Assembly: GCF_009806575.1 (NCBI RefSeq)
Contig: NZ_CP047095.1
Location: forward strand, 1,926,001 to 1,990,000
Direction of reading: 5' to 3'
Source of the DNA: Rossellomorea marisflavi
Lineage (GTDB): Bacteria; Bacillota; Bacilli; Bacillales; Bacillaceae_B
DNA length: 64,000 bases
Every line of letters begins with the position of its first letter. Positions within the stretch are counted from its first letter, which is position 1. Under the pieces are notes generated by a model. It did no database searches, was not told the DNA's origin, and worked only from the letters and a program-made list of their open reading frames with translations. This document shows, in pieces, positions 48,073-58,382 of this stretch. The translations under genes were made by a program, and so were the position numbers.

Positions 48073-48390
48073 ATGGAACAGAATCGTTGGATGTCCCTTT
48101 TAGGATTGGCCAATCGGGCACGTAAGACCGTATCCGGTGAAGAACTGGTGATCAGGGAAGTCCGCAGTGGGCGGACGAAGCTTGTGATCCTGGCCCGGGA
48201 TGCTTCCGAGAACACCCGAAAGAAAGTGACGGATAAATGTACCTACTATAAGGTCCCGGTCCGGTTCGCCCCGGATCGATCCCTTCTTGGCCAGGCCATA
48301 GGGAAGGATCAGCGGGTGGTCGTCGCCGTCATGGAAGCGGGGTTTGCCGGCAAGCTTTCCGAAATGCTCGATGAATCTCAGTGGGGGTGA
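48073..48390 (+). CDS. ylxQ: L7Ae-family RNA-binding protein YlxQ
   Basis: This 105-residue protein has the L7Ae/L30e fold: [60 protein letters not shown] and a C-terminal [16 protein letters not shown]. Family members bind kink-turn RNA; the B. subtilis protein is a putative ribosomal protein of unclear role. The ATG follows AAAAGGAG and about ten bases. It lies directly before infB. Confidence 0.9.
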   Translation: MEQNRWMSLLGLANRARKTVSGEELVIREVRSGRTKLVILARDASENTRKKVTDKCTYYKVPVRFAPDRSLLGQAIGKDQRVVVAVMEAGFAGKLSEMLDESQWG

Positions 48391-48394
48391 ACAT

Positions 48395-50542
48395 ATGAGC
48401 AAGATCCGTGTATATGAATATGCGAAAAAACATAATGTTTCAAGTAAAAACGTGATCGACAAATTAAAGGAATTGAATATTGAGGTATCAAATCATATGG
48501 CAACTTTAGAAGACGGTACAATCAAAAAACTAGATAAAACGTACGAAGGCAAGAAGCCTGCAGCAGGCAGCAAAGATCAGAAACCTGCAGCCCAGTCTGG
48601 CCAAGGCGACAGCAAAAAGCCTGCTCCGGCTCAGAAAAACAACAAAGGACCACAGAACCGCGGCAACAACAATAATAAAAAAGGTCCGAACAATTTCAAC
48701 CGCAATAACAAGAATAATAACAACCGAAATAAACAGAATCGCAACACGAAGCCTGCTCCACAGCAACAGCCTGTGAAGAAAAAAGAGCTTCCTGCCAAAA
48801 TTACCTTCACGGATTCCCTGACGGTAGCAGAGCTTGCGAAAAAGCTTTATAAAGAGCCTTCCGAAATCATCAAAAAACTCTTCATGCTCGGAGTCATGGC
48901 TACGATCAACCAGGAGCTTGACAAAGATTCCATCGAATTGATCGCCGGTGAGTACGGAGTGGAAGTCGAAGAGGAAATCAGGATCGATGCAACGGATCTT
49001 GAAGTCTACTTCACAGAGGATGATGCAGAGCAGGTTCAGGAACGTCCTTCGGTCGTGACCATCATGGGACACGTTGACCACGGGAAAACGACGCTCCTTG
49101 ACTCCATCCGTAATACGAAGGTGACGGCAGGAGAAGCTGGTGGGATCACCCAGCATATCGGTGCTTATCAAGTGGAAGTGGAAGGCAAGAAAATCACATT
49201 CCTGGATACCCCTGGACACGCAGCCTTTACAACGATGCGTGCACGTGGTGCCAAAGTGACCGATATCGCCATCATCGTAGTAGCTGCCGACGATGGCGTC
49301 ATGCCACAGACGGTCGAAGCGATCAACCATGCGAAAGCCGCTGAAGTTCCGATTATCATTGCCGTGAACAAAATGGATAAGGAAGCAGCTAATCCTGACC
49401 GCGTCATGCAGGAACTTACAGAGTATGAACTGGTTCCGGAAGCGTGGGGTGGGGATACGATCTTCGTTCCGCTATCCGCACTGTCTGGAGAAGGGATCGA
49501 CAACCTTCTTGAAATGATCATCCTTGTGACCGAGGTGGAGGAGCTTAAAGCAAATCCTAAACGCCTTGCCCTTGGTACGGTCATCGAAGCCCAGTTGGAT
49601 AAAGGACGCGGCTCCGTCGCGACACTTCTCGTACAGAATGGAACGCTTAAAGTCGGGGACCCTATCGTAGTAGGGAACACGTATGGCCGCGTTCGTGCCA
49701 TGGTCAACGATCTCGGACGCCGTGTGAAGGATGCAGGCCCATCTGCGCCTGTCGAAATCACCGGTCTGAACGATGTACCTCAAGCAGGGGACCGCTTCGT
49801 CGTATTCGAAGACGAGAAGACGGCCCGTTCAGTTGGTGAGGCGCGTGCAACACAGGCCCTTCAGGCACAGCGCGGCGAAAAATCCAAAGTCAGCCTGGAA
49901 ACCCTGTTTGAACAAATGAAACAAGGGGAAATGAAAGATTTGAACCTTGTTCTTAAAGCAGATGTTCAAGGATCTGTTGAAGCCCTTGCAGCATCCCTCC
50001 TTAAAATCGAGGTGGAAGGTGTCAATATCCGCATCATCCATACCGGTGTTGGAGCCATCAATGAGTCTGATATCACACTTGCTTCAGCTTCCAATGCCAT
50101 CGTCATCGGGTTCAACGTCCGTCCGGATGTGAATGCTAAACGTACGGCCGAAGCAGAGGGTGTTGAAATTCGTCTTCACCGTATCATCTACAAAGTGATG
50201 GAAGAAATCGAAGCAGCCATGAAAGGGATGCTCGATCCTGAATTTGAAGAGAAAATCATCGGTCAGGCAGAAGTGCGTCAAACCTTCAAAGTATCCAAAG
50301 TGGGTACAATTGCAGGAAGCTATGTAACAGAAGGGAAGATTTCCCGTGACAGCGGCGTGCGTCTGATCCGTGATGGAATTGTCATCTTCGAAGGGGAGCT
50401 TGATGCACTCAAGCGTTTCAAAGATGATGCGAAGGAAGTAGCTCGTGGATATGAGTGTGGGATTACCATCAAAAACTTCAATGATGTAAAAGAAGGCGAC
50501 GTCATCGAAGCCTTCGTCATGGAGGAAATCTCCCGTTCATGA
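48395..50542 (+). CDS. infB: Translation initiation factor IF-2
   Basis: IF-2 is the GTPase that brings initiator tRNA to the 30S subunit and promotes subunit joining. The 715-residue protein has an N-terminal IF2-N domain ([20 protein letters not shown]), a low-complexity Lys/Asn/Gln/Pro linker (about residues 50-140), the G domain with [21 protein letters not shown] and NKMD, and the C-terminal tRNA-binding domains. ATG at 48395 has GGGGGTGA eight bases upstream and matches the family start; length equals B. subtilis IF-2 (716). It overlaps ylxP by four bases. Confidence 0.97.
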   Translation: MSKIRVYEYAKKHNVSSKNVIDKLKELNIEVSNHMATLEDGTIKKLDKTYEGKKPAAGSKDQKPAAQSGQGDSKKPAPAQKNNKGPQNRGNNNNKKGPNNFNRNNKNNNNRNKQNRNTKPAPQQQPVKKKELPAKITFTDSLTVAELAKKLYKEPSEIIKKLFMLGVMATINQELDKDSIELIAGEYGVEVEEEIRIDATDLEVYFTEDDAEQVQERPSVVTIMGHVDHGKTTLLDSIRNTKVTAGEAGGITQHIGAYQVEVEGKKITFLDTPGHAAFTTMRARGAKVTDIAIIVVAADDGVMPQTVEAINHAKAAEVPIIIAVNKMDKEAANPDRVMQELTEYELVPEAWGGDTIFVPLSALSGEGIDNLLEMIILVTEVEELKANPKRLALGTVIEAQLDKGRGSVATLLVQNGTLKVGDPIVVGNTYGRVRAMVNDLGRRVKDAGPSAPVEITGLNDVPQAGDRFVVFEDEKTARSVGEARATQALQAQRGEKSKVSLETLFEQMKQGEMKDLNLVLKADVQGSVEALAASLLKIEVEGVNIRIIHTGVGAINESDITLASASNAIVIGFNVRPDVNAKRTAEAEGVEIRLHRIIYKVMEEIEAAMKGMLDPEFEEKIIGQAEVRQTFKVSKVGTIAGSYVTEGKISRDSGVRLIRDGIVIFEGELDALKRFKDDAKEVARGYECGITIKNFNDVKEGDVIEAFVMEEISRS

Positions 50543-50817
50543 TCACCTGCGCCGAATTCGAATGCATGATCCATGGAGCAGGGTCGCTCAAGGAAAAGCG
50601 AGCGGTCCTGCAGAGGATCATGACCAGGCTCAAGCAAAAGTATAATGTCTCCGTTGCTGAAGTGGGGCATCAGGATGCGTGGCAGAGGACGTCCCTTGCC
50701 ATCGTCTCTGTGGCTTCCACGAAAGCAGCCAGTCAAAAGGAAGTGGACAGGGCCCTTGCCTTTGTCGATTCCTTCCCTGAGTGGGAGAGACTGCATACAA
50801 CAATCGAATCATTGTAG
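50539..50817 (+). CDS. ylxP: DUF503 protein YlxP
   Basis: A 92-residue protein of the DUF503 family, usually found between infB and rbfA; its function is not established, though a role in ribosome assembly has been suggested from context. It shows [20 protein letters not shown] and [20 protein letters not shown], the family core. The ATG overlaps the infB stop (ATGA), with GGAGG upstream inside infB. No membrane helix. Confidence 0.9.
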   Translation: MITCAEFECMIHGAGSLKEKRAVLQRIMTRLKQKYNVSVAEVGHQDAWQRTSLAIVSVASTKAASQKEVDRALAFVDSFPEWERLHTTIESL

Positions 50818-50857
50818 CACCAGTGATTCATCATAATCCGTTTTTTGAGGTGATAGT

Positions 50858-51226
50858 ATGAGCCATCGTGCTAATCGAGTTGGCGAACAAATGAAAAAAG
50901 AGCTGGGTGATATCATCGGGCGTAAGATCAAAGATCCGCGCATCGGGTTTGTGACGGTCACGGATGTTCAAGTAACCGGGGACCTTCAGCAGGCCAAAGT
51001 GTATATTACCGTCCTTGGTGGTGAAGCTCAAAGGGAAGATACCTTGAAAGGTCTTGCCAAAGCAAAAGGCTTCATCCGTTCCGAAGTGGGACAAAGGATC
51101 CGGCTCCGGAAGACGCCAGAGATCATTTTTGAGTTCGACGAATCGATCGACTACGGCAATCATATCGAATCCCTGTTGAAAAGCGTTCAAGACGAACCAG
51201 GAGATTCAACGAATACCGATAAGTAA
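50858..51226 (+). CDS. rbfA: 30S ribosome-binding factor RbfA
   Basis: RbfA binds immature 30S subunits and helps process the 5' end of 16S rRNA, notably in the cold. The 122-residue KH-like protein has [40 protein letters not shown] and a C-terminal [20 protein letters not shown]. The GAGGTG site precedes the ATG. Length is close to B. subtilis RbfA (117). It is the last gene before a terminator. Confidence 0.96.
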   Translation: MSHRANRVGEQMKKELGDIIGRKIKDPRIGFVTVTDVQVTGDLQQAKVYITVLGGEAQREDTLKGLAKAKGFIRSEVGQRIRLRKTPEIIFEFDESIDYGNHIESLLKSVQDEPGDSTNTDK

Positions 51227-51232
51227 TGCATG

Positions 51233-51270
51233 GGGCTGATCCAAATCGGATCAGCCCTTTCATTTTCCCT
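51233..51270 (+). terminator. Rho-independent terminator after rbfA
   Basis: A perfect 10-bp stem, GGGCTGATCC (51233-51242) with GGATCAGCCC (51248-51257), followed by TTTCATTTT. truB follows only 20 bases later, so partial read-through is probable. Confidence 0.85.
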
Positions 51271-51289
51271 ATGAAGGAGTTGAAGGAAC

Positions 51290-52198
51290 ATGAATGGCAT
51301 CTTGCCTTTATGGAAGGAACGAGGGATGACGTCGCATGATTGTGTGTTCAAGCTAAGGAAGCTGCTGCGTACCAAAAAGGTGGGGCATACGGGGACGCTT
51401 GATCCCGAAGTCGATGGTGTCCTCCCCATCTGTATCGGAAGGGCGACCAAGGTTGCAGAATACATCACGGATTCAGGTAAGGAATATGTGGGAGAAGTGA
51501 CGCTTGGCTTCTCTACGACAACGGAGGATGCGACCGGTGAAAAGGTGGAAGAAATCCCGGTGGACAGGAGCATCAGCCGCAGGGAAGTAGAAGGGGTCCT
51601 CAGCGCCATGACGGGGGTCATCCGCCAGACGCCACCCATGTTCTCGGCGATCAAGGTGAACGGTAAGCGTCTCTACGAATACGCCAGGCAGGGGATTGAA
51701 GTGGAAAGACCATCGCGTGAAGTGACGATCCACCATTTCGAGATCATCGGCGAATGGGATACCCTCGAGGGTGAGCATCCATCATTCACGTTCAAGGTAG
51801 GGTGTTCAAAAGGGACCTATGTACGGACGCTTGCCGTCGAAATCGGGCAGCGGCTGGGCTACCCATCGCATATGTCATCCCTTACCCGTACAAGATCGGC
51901 ATCCTTTGTCAAAGAGGACTGCATGAGTCTTGCCCAGGTAGAAGAAGCCCTGCGAACAAGCACACCGGAAGAGCTGTTAATCCCTCTTGAACACGGGCTT
52001 TCTCATTTGCCGAAATGGGTGATAAATGATACATTAGCATTGAAAGTAAAGAACGGGGCACGCTTGGAAGAACCGGCTGAATGGCCGCAAGAGGAACAGG
52101 TGATGATGGTGCATGAAGGAAAAGCGATCGCCATCTATCAGCGTCATCCGTCCAAGGATGGAATCATCAAGCCTGTCAAAGTCCTGTTCAATGACTAA
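51290..52198 (+). CDS. truB: tRNA pseudouridine(55) synthase
   Basis: TruB makes the universal pseudouridine 55 in the T-loop of tRNAs. The 302-residue protein has GILPLWKERGMTSHDCVFKL, the catalytic block KVGHTGTLDPEVDGVLPICI with the nucleophilic aspartate, and a C-terminal PUA-like part. GAAGGA precedes the ATG. The same-strand truB-ribF pair is standard in Bacillus. Length matches (309 in B. subtilis). Confidence 0.96.
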   Translation: MNGILPLWKERGMTSHDCVFKLRKLLRTKKVGHTGTLDPEVDGVLPICIGRATKVAEYITDSGKEYVGEVTLGFSTTTEDATGEKVEEIPVDRSISRREVEGVLSAMTGVIRQTPPMFSAIKVNGKRLYEYARQGIEVERPSREVTIHHFEIIGEWDTLEGEHPSFTFKVGCSKGTYVRTLAVEIGQRLGYPSHMSSLTRTRSASFVKEDCMSLAQVEEALRTSTPEELLIPLEHGLSHLPKWVINDTLALKVKNGARLEEPAEWPQEEQVMMVHEGKAIAIYQRHPSKDGIIKPVKVLFND

Positions 52199-52216
52199 TG
52201 AAAAAGGTGAACTGCT

Positions 52217-53161
52217 GTGAAAGTGATAACACTACATCATCCCCCAACGTTCGATGAGCTGAACCTTCCGCCGCTCGTGGTGGCTCTCGGTTATTTCGAT
52301 GGGGTTCACCGGGGGCATCGACAGGTCATCACGACGGCCGTCGAAAAGGCAGGGGAGCTAGGGGCTTCTAGTGCAGTCATGACGTTCGATCCCCACCCCT
52401 CCGTCGTCCTTGGCCATAAACGGAAGCACATTAAATACATTACTCCCATGGAAGACAAGATTGAGCAGATCGAAGGATTGGGCGTGGACTATCTGTTTGT
52501 CGTCCGGTTCACCTCCGAGTTCGCCGATCTCACCCCGCAGGAATTCGTGGACCTGTATCTGATCGGGATGAATGCCATCCACGTAGTGGCCGGCTTCGAT
52601 TATTCCTACGGCCGCCTCGGCAAAGGATCGATGGACAGCCTTCCATTCCATTCCCGGGATCAATTCGGCTCTACGGTAGTGAATAAGCTGAGTGAATCCG
52701 ATACGAAGGTAAGCTCGACCCTGATCCGTCATTCACTCGATGAAGGAGCCATCGGTGAAGTGAATAAACTTCTCGGAAGGCCCTACACGATGAGGGGGAT
52801 GGTCGTCCACGGGGAAAAGCGCGGAAGGAAGATCGGGTTCCCCACGGCGAATATCGACCTGGCCGATGACTATCTCACACCTAAGGTGGGCGTATACGCC
52901 GTCAAGATGAAGATCAAAGGCCGGTGGTATGACGGAGTGTGCAACATCGGGTACAAACCTACGTTCAAAAATCCCGATGAATACAGTCTTTCGATTGAAA
53001 CCCACGTGTTCGATTTCGACTCTTCCATTTACGGGGAAGAAATCTATCTTCAGTGGCATAAGTGGATCAGGGATGAGAAGAAGTTCAATGGAATTGAGGA
53101 ATTGATCGCCCAGATCCAGAAAGATAAGGAATCAGCCATTGCTTATTTTAAGGGAATTTAA
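52217..53161 (+). CDS. ribF: Bifunctional riboflavin kinase/FAD synthetase
   Basis: RibF (RibC in B. subtilis) phosphorylates riboflavin to FMN and adenylates it to FAD. The 314-residue protein has the N-terminal nucleotidyltransferase domain with GYFDGVHRGHRQVI and VVAGFDYSYGRLGKG, and the C-terminal kinase domain with RGMVVHGEKRGRKIGFPTAN. GTG at 52217 has AAAAAGGTGA upstream. Length agrees with the family (316 in B. subtilis). Confidence 0.96.
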   Translation: MKVITLHHPPTFDELNLPPLVVALGYFDGVHRGHRQVITTAVEKAGELGASSAVMTFDPHPSVVLGHKRKHIKYITPMEDKIEQIEGLGVDYLFVVRFTSEFADLTPQEFVDLYLIGMNAIHVVAGFDYSYGRLGKGSMDSLPFHSRDQFGSTVVNKLSESDTKVSSTLIRHSLDEGAIGEVNKLLGRPYTMRGMVVHGEKRGRKIGFPTANIDLADDYLTPKVGVYAVKMKIKGRWYDGVCNIGYKPTFKNPDEYSLSIETHVFDFDSSIYGEEIYLQWHKWIRDEKKFNGIEELIAQIQKDKESAIAYFKGI

Positions 53162-53169
53162 GATTGCCC

Positions 53170-53198
53170 TTGATTTTTGACTGGAATAGTAGTATTCT
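53170..53198 (+). promoter_or_regulatory. Promoter of rpsO
   Basis: TTGATT (53170-53175), a 17-base spacer and TATTCT (53193-53198). It would start transcription about 90 bases before rpsO. Confidence 0.6.
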
Positions 53199-53205
53199 TA
53201 AAAGC

Positions 53206-53294
53206 GTATGAAATGAACCTTTGCTTGGCACATCGATTCACCAACGACTGCTGGGTAACAGGGGATTTGAAAGAAATGAATGGAGGTGAAAAGG
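53206..53294 (+). promoter_or_regulatory. rpsO leader, possible S15 autoregulatory RNA
   Basis: A leader of about 90 bases between the promoter and rpsO. S15-binding leaders are known in Bacillaceae; I did not resolve a defined three-way junction or pseudoknot here, so the assignment is from position. It holds the GGAGGTG site at 53282-53288. Confidence 0.35.
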
Positions 53295-53564
53295 ATGGCT
53301 ATCACTAAAGAGCGTAAAAACGAACTAATCAGTGAGTACAAAACACATGAGAACGATACTGGATCTCCAGAAGTTCAAATTGCTGTCCTAACAGAAGAAA
53401 TCAACAACCTGAACGAGCACTTGCGCGTTCACAAGAAGGACCACCACTCTCGTCGCGGTCTTCTTAAAATGGTAGGTCACCGTCGTAATCTTCTATCTTA
53501 CCTACGTAAGAAAGATGTACAACGCTACCGTGAGTTAATCACAAAACTTGGTTTACGTCGATAA
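53295..53564 (+). CDS. rpsO: 30S ribosomal protein S15
   Basis: S15 binds the 16S rRNA central domain early in assembly. The 89-residue protein shows [40 protein letters not shown] and [23 protein letters not shown] at 53295 follows GGAGGTG by six bases; the upstream in-frame ATG at 53280 overlaps that site. Codon use is highly biased like rpsB and tsf. A terminator follows. Confidence 0.98.
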   Translation: MAITKERKNELISEYKTHENDTGSPEVQIAVLTEEINNLNEHLRVHKKDHHSRRGLLKMVGHRRNLLSYLRKKDVQRYRELITKLGLRR

Positions 53565-53576
53565 TCAGACAAAAGG

Positions 53577-53602
53577 AAGCGGGAATTTTTCCCGCTTTTT
53601 CT
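53577..53602 (+). terminator. Rho-independent terminator of rpsO
   Basis: AAGCGGGAA pairs with TTCCCGCTT and is followed by TTTTCTTT. Confidence 0.92.
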
Positions 53603-53806
53603 TTAGTTTTCATAATCCTATCCATTCATCATGAAAGAAAGCAAACGGTTTTGTCTACAATACATAATAGGATGAACGAGGTAAGCCTTCCGCCTGAACC
53701 GTACCTGAGGTGACGAGGCTCCTTTTTATAAAAAATGTACGTAACAATCATACAGGCATGCGTCATTGATGCCTTTAAGTGATATATAAAGAGAGGGGTA
53801 CAAAAG
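53603..53806 (+). other. pnp upstream region with hairpin
   Basis: A 204-base spacer. AGGCAT (53754-53759) and ATGCCT (53769-53774) can form a hairpin about 30 bases before pnp. In many bacteria the pnp leader is folded and cleaved for autocontrol; whether that is so here is open. I see no clear promoter. Confidence 0.35.
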
Positions 53807-55927
53807 ATGGAACAGACTAAACAAACATTTTCCATTGATTGGGCCGGACGTGAATTGACCGTCGAAGTCGGCCAGCTTGCCAAGCAAGCCAATGGTGCTG
53901 CACTGATAAGATATGGAGATACCGCTGTACTGAGCAGTGCAACAGCTTCAAAGGAACCGAAACCGTTAGATTTCTTCCCTTTGACAGTCAACTACGAAGA
54001 AAGACTTTATGCCGTAGGTAAGATCCCTGGAGGTTTCATCAAACGTGAAGGACGTCCGAGTGAGCGGGCAATCCTTGCCAGCCGACTGATCGACAGACCG
54101 ATCCGTCCACTATTTGCCGACGGTTTCCGTAATGAAGTGCAAGTCATTTCCATGGTCATGAGTGTCGATCAAGACTGCTCATCCGAAATGGCTGCTATGT
54201 TCGGATCTTCCCTGGCGCTATCTGTGTCGGATATCCCATTCGAAGGACCGATCGCAGGAGTTGTCGTCGGGCTGATCGAAGGAGAGTTCATTATCAATCC
54301 AACTGTGGAGCAGCTTGAGAAGAGTGAAATCCACCTTTCTGTAGCTGGTACGAAGGATGCCATCAACATGGTTGAGGCAGGGGCAGACGAAGTTCCTGAA
54401 GAGACGATGCTTGAAGCGATCATGTTCGGACATGAAGAGATCAAAAAGCTGATTGCCTTCCAGGAAGAAATCATCGCAAAAGTGGGTAAAGAGAAACTTG
54501 AAATCAAACTGTTCGAACTGGATGAAGTCATCGAAACGGAAGTGCGCTCCCTATGTGAGAGCGAATTGATCCCGGCCATCCAGGTCCAAGAAAAACATGC
54601 ACGCGAAGAAGCGATCAAAGAAGTGAAAAATAAAGTCATCTCTGTTTATGAAGAAAAAGAAGCAGATGACGATACGCTCAAGCAGGTCAAAAAGGTGCTG
54701 GACAAGCTTGTGAAAAATGAAGTCCGCCGTTTGATCACGGAAGATAAAGTCCGTCCTGATGGGCGTGGAGTGGATGAAATCCGTCCCCTTTCCTCTGAAG
54801 TGGGTCTCCTTCCGAGAACGCATGGTTCCGGCTTGTTCACACGTGGACAAACCCAGGCCCTCAGCATCTGTACACTGGGTGCCCTTGGTGACGTCCAGGT
54901 CCTTGATGGACTGGGCATCGAAGAATCCAAGCGATTCATGCACCACTATAACTTCCCTCAATTCAGCGTGGGAGAAACCGGACCGATCCGTGGCCCTGGC
55001 CGTCGTGAAATCGGGCACGGAGCCCTTGGTGAAAGAGCCCTTGATCCGATCATCCCGGATGAATCCGACTTCCCATACACGATCCGACTTGTATCCGAAG
55101 TTCTTGAGTCCAACGGATCTACATCCCAGGCGAGTATCTGTGCAAGCACCCTGGCGATGATGGATGCAGGTGTTCCAATCAAGGCACCGGTTGCAGGTAT
55201 TGCGATGGGTCTGATCAAATCGGGCGATCATTATTCCATCCTGACCGATATCCAAGGCATGGAAGATCATCTTGGAGACATGGACTTCAAGGTGGCGGGT
55301 ACATCCAAAGGGGTAACGGCCCTGCAGATGGACATCAAGATCGATGGCCTTTCAAGGGAAATTCTTGAAGAAGCACTCCAACAGGCGAAAAAAGGGCGCA
55401 TGCAGATTCTGGACAGCATGCTTGCGACGATTTCAGAATCAAGGACGTCCCTTTCCGCTTATGCTCCCAAGATCCTTACGATGCACATCAATCCGGATAA
55501 AATCCGCGACGTCATCGGACCAAGCGGTAAACAGATCAATAAGATCATTGATGAAACCGGCGTGAAGATCGACATCGAGCAGGATGGGACCATCTTCATC
55601 TCGTCTACCGATGAAGAGAGCAACAAAAAAGCGAAAAAGACCATCGAAGATATTGTCAGGGAAGTAGAGCCTGGCCAAATGTATCTTGGAAAAGTCAAGC
55701 GCGTAGAGAAGTTCGGTGCATTCGTCGAAATCTTTGCAGGAAAAGATGGGCTTGTCCACATTTCCGAGCTTGCTGAAGAGCGCGTCCGTAAAACCGAAGA
55801 CGTTGTCGCTGTCGGTGATCAGCTCCTTGTGAAGGTGTTGGATATTGATAATCAAGGTCGTGTCAACCTATCAAGGAAGGCCGTCCTCAAGGAACAGCGT
55901 GAAAAAGAAGAGCAAAACCAGGCATAA
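53807..55927 (+). CDS. pnp: Polyribonucleotide nucleotidyltransferase (PNPase)
   Basis: PNPase degrades RNA 3' to 5' by phosphorolysis. The 706-residue protein has two RNase PH domains (first with [20 protein letters not shown], second with [17 protein letters not shown]), a KH domain with [15 protein letters not shown], and an S1 domain ([20 protein letters not shown]). AGAGGGG precedes the ATG. Length matches the family (705 in B. subtilis). A strong terminator follows. Confidence 0.97.
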   Translation: MEQTKQTFSIDWAGRELTVEVGQLAKQANGAALIRYGDTAVLSSATASKEPKPLDFFPLTVNYEERLYAVGKIPGGFIKREGRPSERAILASRLIDRPIRPLFADGFRNEVQVISMVMSVDQDCSSEMAAMFGSSLALSVSDIPFEGPIAGVVVGLIEGEFIINPTVEQLEKSEIHLSVAGTKDAINMVEAGADEVPEETMLEAIMFGHEEIKKLIAFQEEIIAKVGKEKLEIKLFELDEVIETEVRSLCESELIPAIQVQEKHAREEAIKEVKNKVISVYEEKEADDDTLKQVKKVLDKLVKNEVRRLITEDKVRPDGRGVDEIRPLSSEVGLLPRTHGSGLFTRGQTQALSICTLGALGDVQVLDGLGIEESKRFMHHYNFPQFSVGETGPIRGPGRREIGHGALGERALDPIIPDESDFPYTIRLVSEVLESNGSTSQASICASTLAMMDAGVPIKAPVAGIAMGLIKSGDHYSILTDIQGMEDHLGDMDFKVAGTSKGVTALQMDIKIDGLSREILEEALQQAKKGRMQILDSMLATISESRTSLSAYAPKILTMHINPDKIRDVIGPSGKQINKIIDETGVKIDIEQDGTIFISSTDEESNKKAKKTIEDIVREVEPGQMYLGKVKRVEKFGAFVEIFAGKDGLVHISELAEERVRKTEDVVAVGDQLLVKVLDIDNQGRVNLSRKAVLKEQREKEEQNQA

Positions 55928-55938
55928 TGTTGTCAATC

Positions 55939-55980
55939 AAGCCGTCTTGTTGGGATCACATCCCGCAAGGCGGCTTTTTG
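55939..55980 (+). terminator. Rho-independent terminator of pnp
   Basis: AAGCCGTCTTG pairs with CAAGGCGGCTT (one G-U) and the inner TGGGA/TCCCG also pair; TTTTT follows. Confidence 0.93.
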
Positions 55981-56029
55981 CGCGTTCTACCTTGTCCCAT
56001 CCTTTCATACTATAAAGGGAGGACGGTGA

Positions 56030-57004
56030 ATGCAAATGGGGAGAAAATACTTGATAGCACTACCTGTAATTGCTATTCTGACTTTAGCGGCTGTACAAAA
56101 CCCTTTGACCAATCAATATGTTGCGCATCTTAAAGGCCAGTCGGTGACGGCAACTTCCAATAAGAGCGACCTTATGCAGCAAATCGAGCAAAAGGCATCC
56201 AAGGAGATCAAGCCACAAGACGCCGTGATTGATCCGGTGTGGAAGGCGACACCCGGCTATAATGGTCTCGATTTGGATATAGAGGCTTCCTATAAGCAAA
56301 TGAAGAAGACAGGAACCTTTGATGATGATAAACTTGTGTGGAAGCAGTTGGAGCCTTCGAAGCATTTGGAAGACCTCCCGCCTTCTCCTGTGTATAGAGG
56401 GAATCCAGAGAAACCGATGGCTGCATTCATCATCAATGTTGCCTGGGGTAATGAGTATATCCCTGATATTCTGGAGACCCTCAAGAAGCACCAGGTGTAT
56501 GCCACCTTCTTTCTTGAGGGGCGCTGGGTGAAGAATAATCCAAAGCTTGCCAAGATGATTGTCGAAGCGGGACATGAAGTAGGAAACCACTCCTATTCCC
56601 ATCCCGATATGAAATCCCTGCAAACCTCAAAGGTGAGGGATGAACTGAAGCGCACGAATGATATCATCGAGGTTACCACTGGGGAAAAGGTCAAATGGTT
56701 TGCCCCTCCGAGTGGAAGCTACCGGGACGAAGTGGTGGAAATCGCCGATGAGATGGATATGAGGACCATCATGTGGAGTGTGGATACGATCGATTGGCAA
56801 AAGCCGAGTCCGGATGTCTTGATCGACCGCGTGATGGGGAAAATGCATAAAGGGGCCATAGTGCTCATGCATCCCACTGCGTCTACCGCAAACGCCCTGA
56901 ACGCCCTCATCGTCCAGGTCAAAGAAAAGGAATTAAGGCTCGGGACGGTCTCGAGTTTAGTGAAAGAAGAAAGAATCCTTGAGGGGGGAGATAATTCTCC
57001 TTGA
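56030..57004 (+). CDS. ylxY: Polysaccharide deacetylase-family sporulation protein (YlxY type), catalytic site degenerate
   Basis: The 324-residue protein has an N-terminal membrane anchor or signal (about residues 7-24: LIALPVIAILTLAAVQ) and a C-terminal NodB-fold domain (about 125-305). It keeps ATFFLEGRWV, EVGNHSYSHPDM with the metal-ligand histidines, and FAPPSGSYRDEV, but the catalytic block that reads TFDDGP in active deacetylases is here FIINVAWGNE, lacking both aspartates. The domain therefore probably does not deacetylate. The matching gene in B. subtilis (ylxY) is in the same place. GGGAGG precedes the ATG. Confidence 0.85.
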   Translation: MQMGRKYLIALPVIAILTLAAVQNPLTNQYVAHLKGQSVTATSNKSDLMQQIEQKASKEIKPQDAVIDPVWKATPGYNGLDLDIEASYKQMKKTGTFDDDKLVWKQLEPSKHLEDLPPSPVYRGNPEKPMAAFIINVAWGNEYIPDILETLKKHQVYATFFLEGRWVKNNPKLAKMIVEAGHEVGNHSYSHPDMKSLQTSKVRDELKRTNDIIEVTTGEKVKWFAPPSGSYRDEVVEIADEMDMRTIMWSVDTIDWQKPSPDVLIDRVMGKMHKGAIVLMHPTASTANALNALIVQVKEKELRLGTVSSLVKEERILEGGDNSP

Positions 57005-57051
57005 GAGAGGATATAGTAAGGATAGGTACATCAAGACTAGGAGGAACTTTT

Positions 57052-58293
57052 TTGATTAAGAAATATACTTGCCAAAATGGACTGCGAATTGTGCTCGAAC
57101 AAATCCCGACGGTCCGATCAGTCGCCATCGGGGTTTGGATCGGTGCAGGTTCACGCAACGAAACAAAAGAAAACAACGGGATTTCACATTTTCTTGAACA
57201 TATGTTTTTCAAGGGGACGAAAACGAAGTCGGCCAGGGAAATCGCCGAATCATTCGACAGTATTGGCGGCCAGGTAAATGCCTTCACATCAAAGGAATAC
57301 ACATGCTATTATGCGAAGGTGCTCGATAACCATGCCGGCTATGCTTTACATACGCTAGCGGATATGTTCTTCCATTCCACTTATGTGGAAGAGGAATTGA
57401 AAAAGGAAAAGAATGTGGTGTACGAAGAGATCAAAATGTACGAAGATACGCCTGATGACATCGTTCATGATCTACTGAGTAAAGCGGTTTATGAAGATCA
57501 TCCACTGGGTTATCCGATCCTTGGAACGGAAGAGACACTTGATACGTTCAATCAGGCAAAGCTGAAACAGTATATGCATGACATGTATACCCCTGACCAG
57601 GTAGTGGTCTCCATTGCAGGAAATGTAGACGAGTCCTTCATCAAAGAGGTGGAGAAGCTTTTCGGTTCCTATGAAGGGGGAAAGGGCCGCGATGAGCGTG
57701 AACAACCTCAATTCTACTATAATAAACTTGCCCGTAAGAAGGATACGGAGCAGGCCCATTTATGCCTTGGGTATAACGGCCTTCAAATCGGTCATCCCGA
57801 TATCTATAACCTCATCATTCTGAACAATGTACTCGGAGGCAGCATGTCATCGCGCCTGTTCCAGGAGGTAAGGGAGCAACGTGGGCTGGCTTACTCTGTA
57901 TTCTCCTATCATTCCTCCCATGAAGATAGTGGGATGGTCACCATCTATGGAGGGACAGGGGCGAACCAGCTTGATGAGCTGTTCGATACGATCGATTCCA
58001 CACTGAAAGGACTCAAGGCAGAGGGCATCACGGAAAAAGAACTCCTCAACAGCAAGGAACAGTTGAAGGGGAATCTGATGCTGAGTCTTGAAAGCACCAA
58101 CAGCCGGATGAGCCGTAACGGCAAAAATGAACTGTTGTTGAAACAGCACCGGACGCTGGATGAGATTGTCGATGAAATCGATGGCGTCACCATCGATAAG
58201 GTGAATCAATTGACTCATGAGATTTTTACGGACGACTATGCAGCGGCATTGATCAGTCCTGATGGGACTCTGCCGTCCAATATGAGAACATGA
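57052..58293 (+). CDS. mlpA: M16-family zinc peptidase MlpA (YmxG)
   Basis: MlpA is a processing-protease-like M16 peptidase; in B. subtilis it has been linked to control of extracellular protease production. The 413-residue protein has the inverted zinc motif HFLEHMFFKG (about residues 47-56) with the downstream glutamate in YEEIKMYEDTPDD, and a C-terminal inactive-like domain with GGSMSSRLFQEVREQRGLAY. TTG at 57052 has AGGAGGA seven bases upstream and aligns with the family start. Length matches (409 in B. subtilis). Confidence 0.93.
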   Translation: MIKKYTCQNGLRIVLEQIPTVRSVAIGVWIGAGSRNETKENNGISHFLEHMFFKGTKTKSAREIAESFDSIGGQVNAFTSKEYTCYYAKVLDNHAGYALHTLADMFFHSTYVEEELKKEKNVVYEEIKMYEDTPDDIVHDLLSKAVYEDHPLGYPILGTEETLDTFNQAKLKQYMHDMYTPDQVVVSIAGNVDESFIKEVEKLFGSYEGGKGRDEREQPQFYYNKLARKKDTEQAHLCLGYNGLQIGHPDIYNLIILNNVLGGSMSSRLFQEVREQRGLAYSVFSYHSSHEDSGMVTIYGGTGANQLDELFDTIDSTLKGLKAEGITEKELLNSKEQLKGNLMLSLESTNSRMSRNGKNELLLKQHRTLDEIVDEIDGVTIDKVNQLTHEIFTDDYAAALISPDGTLPSNMRT

Positions 58294-58299
58294 TGAATG

Positions 58300-58328
58300 C
58301 AGGTCAGCAAAAGCTGGCCTGTTTTTTT
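58300..58328 (+). terminator. Rho-independent terminator of mlpA
   Basis: CAGGTCAGC (58300-58308) pairs with GCTGGCCTG (58313-58321), AAAA loop, followed by seven T residues. Confidence 0.92.
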
Positions 58329-58382
58329 GATTCTGATTTAGGAGGGGGTTGTATACATTAATAATACAGGGAGGGGAAGCCA

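Noticed and set aside
48540..48790. Asn/Lys/Gln repeats in infB as a possible tandem repeat or mobile insertion.
   Set aside because: Low-complexity linkers are normal in the N-terminal part of Bacillus IF-2 and total length is normal.
54551..55270. A 239-codon minus-strand frame inside pnp, and similar ones opposite fliH (9106-9702), polC (41966-42667) and infB (48530-49330).
   Set aside because: All lie wholly within conserved + strand genes, have unnatural composition, and no translation signals.
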